A stretch of 24,467 nt of DNA, from assembly GCA_009801015.1 (NCBI GenBank), contig VHZZ01005694.1:34106-58572 (forward strand), given 5' to 3'. The notes beneath the pieces are model-generated. The model made no database searches. It worked only from the letters and a program-made list of their open reading frames with translations, and was not told where the DNA came from. Positions 8,001 through 17,098 of this stretch are shown one piece after another (the stretch's first letter is position 1; every line of letters starts with the position of its first letter). This DNA is from Silene noctiflora. Lineage: Eukaryota > Streptophyta > Magnoliopsida > Caryophyllales > Caryophyllaceae. The position numbers and the translations under genes were made by a program.

Positions 8001-11000
8001 AAAGAGTTTGCTAAGCATCACCAATACCATTCAAATATGATACACTCCCCTCACCTAATATTATATGTTTTTGTTTGTCATTTTTAACGATCCAAATTTT
8101 TTGTAAATGTGCTAATTTGATTTTGTCTTATCTTTTAGTCATGGAAAATATATTATGTGCAAGAAATCAGAGCATATTCAGTAAATGTTGGAGATATGCT
8201 ATAAGCCAATATTTTGCTCTTGGAAGAATATTTTTAGGAAAGCGTATTAGCTTTATTTCCTAGAGCTTAGAGCATCCATAGCCAAGAGGGACAAGGGTCT
8301 CTACGAAGCGATGAGGGGCGAGGGACTCACAGAACCGTGAAAATGGATGCTTAATGAGTAAAGGAGAAAGCCGAGTCTTTTGGCTAGTCAGATTATAAGG
8401 GATGCTTGTAGGCCCCATCACAACGTTTGGGGTTTTCATCGTCTGTACTTACAATTTTACTGTGAAGGATGATTGAATTACTGAAAGCACGTAGATAGAA
8501 TTCATAGAAACATCGATATATGCCTAAATCAAGCACCCATGTGGCATTAAATAAGTCCTAGTGTGCTTAAGAGTGGTGTTGATAAGCTCAATCCATGTCG
8601 ACTAGGTGGTCCCTCATGGTGGTTTTTAAGGCTATAATGCACATTTGAGACAACTTTATGAGACGCTCGTTCGATATCAATTGAAAATTTTAAGAACTCA
8701 TTGGATATGATGACGACAATTTATCTGATAAATATTAAACTGGTTTATCATGCCATCTTCTACATCCCATTAGATGGGGAATCTGAGTCAAAAGCTTTTA
8801 GACTGCTAAACTGGGAAACCATATGGTAGTAATGTAGTTTTTAAGTGTCTATGTGTGAGGTCCTGAAGTGTTCACAAAAGTACCTCTTTCTGAAACAGTT
8901 GCATGAAATGGTCTTGAAATTCATAACTTTGAAGTTAATAACCTGTCCAATAGCTTCATAGAGTATTGTATCAGATTGTTTGAAAGCAATCTAGGGGTTA
9001 TTAACTTCTCATATAACTTAATAATAAAATATAGTATATAATTATGAAATTCTAAAAATTAGTCTACAAGTGGAGGTTTAGAAGCTTATGTTATTTCAAG
9101 ACCGAAGTAACCTTGTAAGCCAAAATTTTATGGATAACACGTATGGAACTGTCTTATGGAGCATGTTGTGAGAATCGATCAAAAATTGACAAGAAACATC
9201 TTGTTGATTAGGCTAAGCCAATCATGGTGGAAATGTAGGTTGCATATTGAAAACTTATCCGAGAAGGAAATGGGAAATTGGCTTAGATGTACCAAAATGG
9301 AATGAGGAATGTGTTAACTACTGGCCGTGAAAATGTGAAATATTGTCAATAGGGGTTATATAAGGCCTTGAAACTATAATTGTAGTGACGAATGTAATGC
9401 TCAGAAATTGGCGAGGAGCAGTTAGTTATGATGGTATCCTTTTGACAAAAACAATAATGAAGTTATGGTGATTATTTAAGAGACTTCATTTCAGCAGTGA
9501 ACATCAGGCTTACTGTATACACCAATATTCTACTATTGTAAGAATCTTTTAACTAGGAACACATATTAGCTTTTTTCCCATTGCTTGGAGAATCCAGTCA
9601 TCGACGACCATGCGGTATGAGGGGCTCTACGAAGAGATGAGGGTCTTTTACACACCCACGAGAAAGGAGGATCCGTCTCAACATTCGGACTTTTTTTGTT
9701 GATTGTAGTTGTATAAATTATACCAAAATATTTCCTTTTTTTCCCTCTATGAAAAATGCCTATGTTAACATCATCTGATTTATTTTCTTTGAGTGAGAAA
9801 ATTGCATCAGGAAGATAGAAGTAGGGAGTTTTTGGTGTGATTATTAAGAAAAACAAACACGAAGTGGATGAGTGCTAAATAATGAAAGAGGGTGGGACAA
9901 GATGAGACTATAATTTTTGTGGATGTCTTAATAGTTAATATCAATTGTTATGATGCTATTTTGGGGACCTCAAGCCCTTGCTATATTTGCCTAAGGTTTG
10001 GGTTGACAATGAGAACTCCGTTGGCCTCTCGTCACTCAAACTTGGTTCTACTCCCTCCGTCTCTTTTATTCTTTCCCTCTTTGAGTTTGATTAATAGGGT
10101 GGAGGTATTATTTTTTTTCCGAGGTTCTCTTTGGTGTTTTGAGATCTTGTTAGTAGTTTTTGACACTGCTTTAATTGACTTTTGTAATTTCATGCTGTTT
10201 CATGTTCAATGAAGTTCTAGTAAATGCCAAATAATGCACTGGAGACAAGGTCATAAGTATGATTGCCATCCTTCAGCCATCAATGAAAATATAGAAACTT
10301 CTGAGCAATATGAGACAAATGGCTCTGATTCTGCTGGAAGTGTGCAGAAGTCCACTAAGGGCAATGTTGGTCAGACGCACTACGATATTTCTGATTCTGA
10401 TAATATGATGCCCCATCTATCAACTGTGACAAATGCCCCTGTGGACCTCGACTCTAGATCAAGTCATTCTGGTGAACACGAGAGCCCTGATCTGGATTAT
10501 AATAGCCCTACTATGGGTCAAAGAAAAGGGAAGAGTAATATCGGGGATCTAACCACTTCATCTGGCGTGGTCTCCCCTTGTTTGGTGCGTTCAATAAAGA
10601 AGCCGAACAGAGAGCAACCGATGAATTCTGACAGAAGGAGATCCAGGGCCTCAAAAATAGAAATTTCATCAGTAAAAAAGAATACCAATGCTTCAGAAGG
10701 ATCCAGCTTAAATGATGTACATAATCTTGAATTAAAAGAGGATATGGATGTTGATCATCTTATACCAAACGAGGGTCAGGAATCTTCACAGAGCAGCATG
10801 CTCAATGTTGTGAAATCATTTCCTGGCACAGATTCTGGTACTAGTTCGCTCCAGTTAAGGAGCAGAAGTAGCTCAAGCCGCTTGCCACATCTTGGCCTCA
10901 AATCCTCTCTTCAGAAAGTCGTGCATACTTTCAAGGCCTCACATCACAAGAAGCCCCCTCATCACAATAGTTTGCATGAATCTTCAGAGAACCGTACCCA

Positions 11001-13901
11001 CAAGGTCCTTTCTAGTTTCACTTTCTTTTCCTGCGAATAAGCTTATGCCTTCACTACTAGTAAAACATGTGTTTTTGAAAATTTTCAGGCAATATTTCAT
11101 TATGGTATCTTCTTGAAATTGTATTCTTGCAATGAAGTAGAATTGAAGCCCTTCGGTCTTATAAACTGTGGTAACAGGTACGTATCTTTAAAGTCTTCTA
11201 CTTATGTGGAAAAAACATAGACACATCATGTGTGGTAGTCTCAACTGATTTGGGGAAGAGTGCCTACGTCTTGGCATCTCCAGCTCTTGTTAGGTCTGTC
11301 GGTCACACTAGGGTTACATTTGGTAAGATGTAATTACCATTGTAATGCAATAATTTATTTAATTGAGATTAGGAGGAACATGGAGAAGAACGAGTGAAAG
11401 CAAAAGTAGTAAAAGTTGAATTGATTGACTATCTTCATATATTGTAGTTTTAAGTTATGTAGACCTCTCTTCCGTTCATCTCTTTCAAGTAGGGTCTACT
11501 AGATTACATTTGTGATTGCACCCTTCCAGGCACTGGTGTATTTTGTAGTTCCTTAGATTAGTTGGTCTGGGTTAGGGTCTTTGAGAACAACTGGAAGACT
11601 GAAGTACTGTACAATGTATTACAATTACCTTAACCAGAGAGTAAAATCTTTCTTTCTCAATGTATGTACACCACTCGCTAAATAGAATCAGATTACCTCT
11701 TAATTACGTTCCAGCTCTATCTAAAGTCGCCCAGTTTTTACCAATGGCTCTCGTGATATTTTGCACTTTGCAGCTGTTACGCAAATGCCGTACTCCAATG
11801 CCTTGCGTATACTCGGCCTTTGACCTTATATCTTCTTCAAGGACTTCACTCAAAAGAATGTAAGTATCTCATCTCAAAGGACTTCACTCAAAAGAATGTA
11901 AACATTTTGGACTACACAGCAATTATTTGATGGGTTTTCCTTCGCTTTTCAATATGTTATTTCAGGTTGGAAGGAGGAATGGTGTTTTATTTGTGAGTTT
12001 GAACATCTTATCCGAAAAGCAAAGGAAGGCTACACTCCGCTGTCCCCAATCCGTATACTTTCAAACATTAGCCATCTTGGTCATGGAAGAGAAGAAGACG
12101 CTCACGAGTTTTTGAGGTGAGAAAGTGGTTTCCAAGATTTTCTGATTCTGTCTACGTATCTGAGTTGGATAGTAACGGAAGTGTATTTAACGGTTAAAGT
12201 TACTGAGGTGGCAGGTATGCTGTTGATACTATGCAGTCTGTTTGCGTCCAGCTTGCTGGATCTGTAGGTCCAGTGGTAGAGGATGCTACTCTCGTTAGCA
12301 TGACATTTGGAGGTTATCTCCATTCTAAGGTCTGGTAACTACTGTTGATCTATGGGCTCTACTGCGCTCTCTAATCTCTATTATGTTGAAATGTTTGCTA
12401 GTACCATACTTAAAGCTTTCAATTTTAATTTCCAGATTAAGTGTATGAAATGCCACAACAAATCCGAGATGTATGAGAGAATGCTGGATCTGACTGTAGA
12501 GATAGATGGGGACATCAGATCTCTTGAACAAGCGCTAAGACGATTTACAGCATCTGAAATTTTGGAGGGGAAAAACAAGTACCACTGTAGCAGGTTGTCG
12601 ATTGTTGCTATGCCTTCTTTTGGGGCCATCAGTTTTGAGTTTATCGGCTAGACATTTATGTGTATTCTTTCTTCTACTATGCGCTATGCTTATTCTCCTA
12701 TTTTTACATTTTCTTTTGTTATTCTATTCAACGACAGATGTAAATCATATGAGAAAGCAAAGAAGAAGCTGTCTGTTTTTCAAGCACCTAACATTCTTAC
12801 AATTGCGCTGAAGCGATTTCAGGTGCTTGTCTTACTTTATCAAATGTTGCTTTCTTACTGCGTTTTTTTATGATCCCTACTTATTTTCTTATTATGCATT
12901 TGCAGGCTGGTACTTTAACAAAGTTAAATAAGCTTGTACAGTTTCCGCAGAATTTGGACATGACACCTTTTATGAGTCGTTCAAGCGATGGGCACCCTCG
13001 GTACAAACTTTATGGAGTGGTGGTCCATCTGGATGTCAAGAGTGCTGCATTCTGTGGTCATTACGTGTGTTATGTGAAGAATTACCATGAAGAGTGGTTC
13101 AAGATTGACGACAGTGTGGTATGTCTCATCTTTCCTTCTTCACTGTAAATATAAGGAACCTTGCTTCATAAGTTTCAATTCTTGTTTATATTTGGCTCCT
13201 TTCATATGTTGCTTGTTTGCGGTTTTAGTGTGAGAGATATTGGGTAACTTGATTGTTTAATTCTTCAGTTTCATTGAAAATCGTACCTTCTAATATGAAC
13301 TACGTTAATTAAATAATGGAGTTTACTGCAGGTTAGTAGGGTGGACTTGGAGAGCGTGTTATCAGAAGAGGCATATATTCTTCTTTATGCAAGGTATGCA
13401 CGCTCTAGGTGTATAATTTAAGAACACCGTTCTTTGTAAGTTTTTAAAATTTTAGGGGCTTGAATATGGAACCAAACTCTGAAAACTTTTGAATGAAGGA
13501 TACTACTTTGGTAGATCTGACATCAAGTTATTTTCTCCAGGCAAAATCCAAGACCCACAGCTTCATTAAGGGATGACTCTGATGGGAAGCTTCATGATGC
13601 TTACCTTCGCGCTGTTCCTGCACGAGGCAGTGACAAATCGGGCATACCAATGGCTAGACATACGTCTTCTGATCCTTTGGCGATGCAACATCAGTCAAGT
13701 AGGAAGGGTTATGCAAAGGATTCACCTTATTTAGAGGACTGGGTGACTCATTCCGTTGAAAGTATTCCTCGAGTGGACTCATCAAGTGAAGCGTCTTCTA
13801 TGTTCAGTCACTCAGAACTAGGTACATGCAGTACCCCAAGCACCAAAGAGTCGGCTAGTGTTGAAGATTTCACGGATTATCTATTTTCATCTGGCGGATG
13901 A
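4733..13901 (+). CDS. UBP: MYND-finger ubiquitin carboxyl-terminal hydrolase, UBP16/17-like (11 exons, complete)
   Basis: Exons read from splice sites and family conservation are 4733-5049, 10215-11004, 11089-11177, 11774-11859, 11966-12116, 12215-12329, 12436-12593, 12738-12822, 12906-13118, 13332-13393 and 13541-13901. All introns are GT-AG and every phase closes to 2427 nt (808 residues). The enzyme is a cysteine protease that removes ubiquitin from proteins. Residues 2-20 are a hydrophobic anchor-like helix. The MYND zinc finger has C86, C89, C97, C100, C106, C110, H119 and C123. A Ser/Asn-rich linker (about 130-365) precedes the USP domain: Cys box GLINCGNSCYAN with catalytic C400, zinc-ribbon cysteines 519/522/567/570, and His box GHYVCYVK (H649) with IDDS (D665/D666). 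MYND plus USP defines the Arabidopsis UBP15-19 clade. LGHGREEDAHEFLRYAVDTM resembles UBP16/17 more than UBP15, but the exact orthologue is not settled. Nothing is broken. Confidence 0.93.
5100..5124. repeat. TTTGA pentanucleotide microsatellite
   Basis: Five perfect TTTGA units followed by imperfect ones lie 50 bp inside UBP intron 1. Confidence 0.9.
6328..6578. repeat. Inverted repeat (foldback) in UBP intron 1
   Basis: Positions 6328-6349 and 6557-6578 are exact reverse complements over 22 bp. The pairing continues inward with mismatches to about 6373 and 6532, giving arms of about 45 bp around a loop of about 160 bp. It may be the remains of a foldback or MITE-type element. No target duplication was recognised. 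Confidence 0.8.
7977..8033. repeat. Near-perfect 57-nt hairpin in UBP intron 1
   Basis: TGAATGGTATTGGTGATG at 7977-7994 is the exact reverse complement of 8016-8033. After one A/G mismatch (7995 with 8015), eight more base pairs follow (7996-8003 with 8007-8014), closing on a 3-nt GAG loop. That is 26 of 27 pairs. The sequence is palindromic in DNA and would fold in transcripts of either strand. Confidence 0.9.
8206..8330. repeat. Diverged direct repeat in UBP intron 1, copy A
   Basis: The copy aligns with 9522-9654. Shared landmarks in the same order are CCAATATT, a GAATATTTTTAGGAA-like stretch, TATTAGCTTT, TTTCC, GCTT, and CTCTACGAAG.GATGAGGG. Divergence is substantial. Confidence 0.65.
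9522..9654. repeat. Diverged direct repeat in UBP intron 1, copy B
   Basis: This is the partner of 8206-8330, in the same orientation about 1.3 kb further on. The CTCTACGAAGAGATGAGGG landmark is the best-preserved block. Confidence 0.65.
10215..11004 (+). other. UBP: UBP exon 2: end of MYND finger and low-complexity linker
   Basis: The exon codes the end of the zinc finger (SSKCQIMHWRQGHKYDCHP), then about 245 residues rich in Ser, Asn, Asp and Lys with no recognisable fold. Basic patches such as DRRRSRASK and HHKKPPHH occur. The linker between MYND and USP is poorly conserved in this clade. The exon ends CACAAG|GTCCTT on a codon boundary. Confidence 0.9.
11089..12116 (+). other. UBP: UBP exons 3-5: Cys box of the USP domain
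   Basis: Exon 3 (11089-11177) ends ...GLINCGN plus AG. Exon 4 (11774-11859) opens with the last base of Ser399, and then the TGT codon of catalytic Cys400 and YANAVLQCLAYTRPLT. Exon 5 (11966-12116) codes WKEEWCFICEFEHLIRKAKEG and GHGREEDAHEFLR, the conserved Gln/Glu-box region. The 596-bp intron between exons 3 and 4 separates the Cys-box Asn/Gly residues from the nucleophile. Confidence 0.9.
11839..11902 (+). repeat. 38-bp tandem duplication of the exon 4 end and its splice donor
   Basis: The 25-bp block from 11839 (AAGGACTTCACTCAAAAGAA and GTAA) recurs exactly at 11877. The first copy holds the donor used in the model (GAAT|GTAAGT, strong consensus). The second gives GAAT|GTAAAC. Using the second would add 38 nt and shift the frame. 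Confidence 0.9.
12215..12822 (+). other. UBP: UBP exons 6-8: USP core with zinc ribbon
   Basis: Exon 6 (12215-12329) codes YAVDTMQSVC and FGGYLHSK. Exon 7 (12436-12593) codes KCMKC, LDLTVEIDGDI and YHCSR. Exon 8 (12738-12822) codes CKSYEKAKKKL and NILTIALKRFQ. C519/C522 and C567/C570 form the C-x2-C pairs of the USP zinc ribbon, and the last pair is split by intron 7. Confidence 0.9.
12906..13901 (+). other. UBP: UBP exons 9-11: His box and C-terminal tail
   Basis: Exon 9 (12906-13118) contains GVVVHLDVKSAAFCGHYVCY, with catalytic His649, and WFKIDDS. Exon 10 (13332-13393) ends the domain with EEAYILLYAR. Exon 11 (13541-13901) is a Ser-rich tail of about 120 residues ending DFTDYLFSSGG and TGA. 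Such tails are variable in the clade. Confidence 0.9.
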
Positions 13902-14230
13902 GTTTTGTCAGCTAATCCATCTGAACATATATTAGTGTTAGGCCTAACTGACCAGATGACTTTGGCTAACTTATTCGTTACTTATTCAGGGTCTGCCGAT
14001 TACCAGTAGACCACGTTAAGCTCAAGTGTTTTATCCAGATTGAGCTTGACTCAAATGAGAGTAAGGAGATTTGTTGTTGTATAGGTAGAATAGAGCCTAG
14101 AGAGCCTTTGATTCCTCCACATTAAGAATATCCTCCTTTGTAGCGAGGGCTATTTGTATTCTATTGTATTCTGAAATTTGCCGTTAATTATATTGAAGCA
14201 CAAAACGTCACTCGAAATCATTTATTAACG
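13902..14230 (+). other. 3' UTR and downstream flank of the UBP gene
   Basis: This is A/T-rich sequence after the stop, with TTGTATTCTATTGTATTCTG and TTAATTATATTGAA at about 14150-14195 as plausible plant near-upstream and poly(A) elements. No other feature is seen. Confidence 0.5.
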
Positions 14231-15240
14231 ATCGTCGTGACACCTGAGATAACATCCATTTGTCGTCTGTCTCTTTTTTGGTGGTTTCCGTGCATGCATG
14301 GATCGGGGGAAATGTTTCCCCCTCCCCTTGTCCCCTTCCCCCATCTCCCCTGGCAAAGTAGTTTGATCTATCTCCTTGTCGTTGAGATAGATCTTGATGA
14401 TGGCATTTTTGTCTTTGGGTCTTGGTTTTGAGTTAGGTCTGTTCTAATGGTACTTGGGTCGATATGGCGTTCCCCTTCCCCTCGCCCCTTCCCCTGCCTA
14501 TCGGTTTTGTGTCATTGTCTGCCTAGTGGTTATGTTGTTTCGCTTTCATCTTTTGCTTTGTTGCATGCATGTGTGTCTCCGGCGTTTTCGAGTCCGTCGC
14601 TGTTTGAGTCTTTGGGACATGTAGTGTTGGCAGCGCCTACTCTGGTTGTGTGGTTAATGATGGTTTTGGGTCCTTTGCTAGTCTTCATGGTGGGTGTCGG
14701 GTCCCTTTTCTATCTTTTTGGATTAGTGAGTTTGGGCGTAGTTGATTTTAATTTGTTTGTTGTGGTTTTGAGTTGGCTTGAGTTGGGTTTTTGGCGCGGT
14801 CGGATGATTTGGAGGTGGTGGTTCAGTTTTAATTAATGTCATCCTTTACGTCTTGCTTTTATTTTCTAATAATCTCCTTCTATAGGAGTCTTTATGGTGT
14901 TCTCTTTCGTAATAAGCTAAATCAAATAAATGGTTTTGGTGAAGAGGTGATTGGATCTCGTAGGAGATTTATCTCCGTCAATGGCAGACTTCGTCGTCTT
15001 GCTTTTCCTCTTTTCTTTTTACGTTCTTTTCGCAAGAGCGTAAGTACACCTTGTTATTGTCATTCCGCTGCTTGTATGTGCCGATGGTACTTGGAGGTTT
15101 TCCATGGTAATGATGATGATACCAAGGCTCGTGACCATGCTTTCGTCATTCACCATCACGTTTATGTTGCTCCTGTTTGTCTTACGGTTGTAATTTTAAG
15201 TTTAAAAAATATTAATGTAGTTTTAAGTTGGGCTTTGTAG
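14231..15240. other. T/G-rich non-coding stretch, unrecognised
   Basis: Two plus-strand open frames of about 130 codons (14447-14836 and 14836-15240) lie here. Both encode hydrophobic, Leu/Val/Phe-rich strings with no recognisable motif, as expected of T/G-rich DNA, so I do not call them genes. The palindrome GGGGGAAATGTTTCCCCC is at 14305-14322, and C/T-rich runs lie at 14318-14350 and 14468-14495. The base skew is unlike the flanks and could be part of an old retroelement. Confidence 0.4.
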
Positions 15241-16194
15241 CACTAGATTTGCTAATTGGGCTTCTAGTATGGTAATCTCGAAATGAATTGTGGTTATTAA
15301 CTCAGTCATTATAAGACTACTTGTACAATTTATATGTCTATGTTCTGTAGAGCCAACGTGAACGCTAGTATTTTGGCATTATCATCCGGAACTGTGACGT
15401 TTTCTTTCTAGATCACCATGGGCGGGACTCGGGAGTGTTAAAATGACTTGAGCTTATCAACACCATACTCTATCACTCTGCTGCAACGTGAATTCCCGGT
15501 TTAAGCCTTCTGTTGACATCTCAACCCCACTGTACCACTACTACGAGGGATGTCAAAAAAATAAAACGATTCACCATTTATCTATCGGCTCCTCATCCAT
15601 GAAACACAACCACAAATTTATTGTCATTGGACATTGTATCCAAATGAGCGGAGATTAACAATTACAAATAGACACCTAAAACCAACATGAAATCATCCAT
15701 GATGCTAATGTAGGCACCACGGCCACTGAGAATTTCTCGATACTTCATATCTGAACACACTCTCATGGCTACAGATGACTACGACTTCTGAATAGTTAGT
15801 TCAGCGCATCAGTGTAGAACTGGGATGACCTTGAGACACAGAATACTGATTAATGCAATCATATTTTTGAATTTGGATCGAACCAATATAGAGCATTATA
15901 AGTTCTATAATACGGAGTATATACAACCAATGAGACACAATCGCTGGTTTGGTCTCATTTTCAACCAACGACCCCAACAAGAGTAAAATGACTCTGTCAA
16001 GACAGTGAAACCAGACTTGCTGAAAGCCTTTTGCAGAAAAATGCATGTTTTTTGCCTGCCAGGAATAACCACGCGTATATCCAAGGACCAAAGTAAACAA
16101 TGTTAACATACCAAGGTCGGGAGGTCTATGATACCGTGTCTCAGACAAATGAGACAACTAAGATTGGGAAAGGTTCATGGTTAGTTGCTGAGCT
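15241..16194. other. Intergenic stretch, no gene recognised
   Basis: The only sizeable open frame (15801-16157, minus) has no recognisable domain. A reverse copy of the 11-mer ATACTCCGTAT is at 15910-15920. Otherwise nothing stands out. Confidence 0.5.
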
Positions 16195-16469
16195 GTAATG
16201 TAAATTGATTTATTCCATTCAACCCGGAAACACAAATTCACCAGTAACGAGTAGAAGTTGCTCAGTGCTCACTATTCAGAATCAAACTAAAGCGAACGCC
16301 AAAGGCTAATTAAAGCATCGACTAAAATTCACATTCCTTTTTCCAGTATGGATAACAAACTTCACAAAAGATTGACGGCTTCCATCTAAAACAAGGGCGG
16401 GAACTCAAAGTGAGCTTCTGGCTTCCATCTAAAGCGAGGTAGGGAATTCAGAATGAGCTCCTCCTGCCC
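16195..16469. repeat. Diverged direct repeat downstream of the J-like gene, copy 1
   Basis: The copy aligns with 16717-16962: TGTAAATTGATTTATTCCATTCAAC, CACAAATTCACCAGT, the CTAATTA..GCATC block, the CACAAAAGATTGAC block and CTCCTGCCC occur in the same order in both. Within it, 16377-16419 and 16420-16462 are a further 43-bp tandem repeat beginning GGCTTCCATCTAAA. Confidence 0.75.
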
Positions 16470-16716
16470 TAATTGCAGTCATTGAGCTATCAATTCTCAA
16501 CTGTCTATTATTAAAATATTAGAAACTATACTTAGTCCGATTTTGGACAGTAATCGAAGCCAAATTAAGACAACATAAACTAAAAGATTTGGTCAGAAAA
16601 GACCTCCCCATCCTCTCCCTCCTCACTATCATATCCATACAAAGCCTTGCAGAACAACATATGATGAGAAAATAACATAAACTAAAGAGAACACAATCAT
16701 TGTTTCGAATTAAGCA

Positions 16717-16962
16717 GTAAATGTAAACTGATTCATTCCATTCATTCAACTTGGACACAGAATCCAGTGCCAGTGATAAACAAGTTCAAACTGCTAACTA
16801 ATCAGAAATCGGAAACCAGAAACAGGTACTAATTCTAATGCTAATTACTGCATCAAGTTAAGCTTCACATTACTTTGTCCATAACTAGGCAACTAACTAC
16901 ACAAAAAGATTGACTGTTTTTCATCTAAAATAAGGGAGGGGACTGAAATTGACCTCCTGCCC
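16717..16962. repeat. Diverged direct repeat downstream of the J-like gene, copy 2
   Basis: This is the partner of 16195-16469. It has only one unit of the internal 43-bp repeat. Both copies lie within 1 kb past the stop of the minus-strand J-like gene, so they may be in its 3' UTR or flank. Confidence 0.75.
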
Positions 16963-17098
16963 ATTTACCAAACAGTCAACTTATCCAAAAACTCTTGGAC
17001 TGTCACTCAATCTATCAGACTATATGCTATCAGCATATCTACATTAGCTATTTCCATAATAAAACTGACCTTAGTCCTAGACATCATTCATATATCCA

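Larger units (their letters stand above)
5050..10214 (+). other. UBP intron 1, about 5.2 kb
   Basis: The intron runs from donor GTACAT to acceptor AATGAAG|TTCTAG. The acceptor was chosen because it restores codon 106 as Cys and gives YCSSKCQ, matching the family's YCSGKCQ. The next AG, six bases on, also keeps frame but would drop both serines and spoil the C-x3-C spacing. It contains a TTTGA microsatellite at the donor side, an inverted repeat (6328-6578), a short hairpin (7977-8033), and diverged direct repeats (8206-8330, 9522-9654). Several short open frames lie inside on both strands. None resembles a known protein, and I take them as chance. Confidence 0.85.

Noticed and set aside
7734..8030. 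98-codon minus-strand ORF in UBP intron 1
   Set aside because: It is rich in His/Thr/Asn, starts inside the intronic hairpin, and has no recognisable domain.
10051..10063. CTCCCTCCGTCTC, resembling a Stowaway MITE terminal repeat
   Set aside because: No matching inverted end or TA duplication was found nearby. At most it is a fragment.
10215..10220. Alternative intron 1 acceptor at TTCTAG (exon starting 10221)
   Set aside because: It keeps frame but deletes two residues between MYND ligands C106 and C110. The upstream acceptor gives the family spacing.
14447..15240. Two hydrophobic plus-strand ORFs of about 130 codons downstream of UBP
   Set aside because: Composition follows the T/G-rich DNA. 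There is no motif, no plausible start context, and no relation to a known membrane protein.
15801..16157. 118-codon minus-strand ORF
   Set aside because: No domain or family resemblance. It lies in repeat-rich intergenic DNA and is probably chance.
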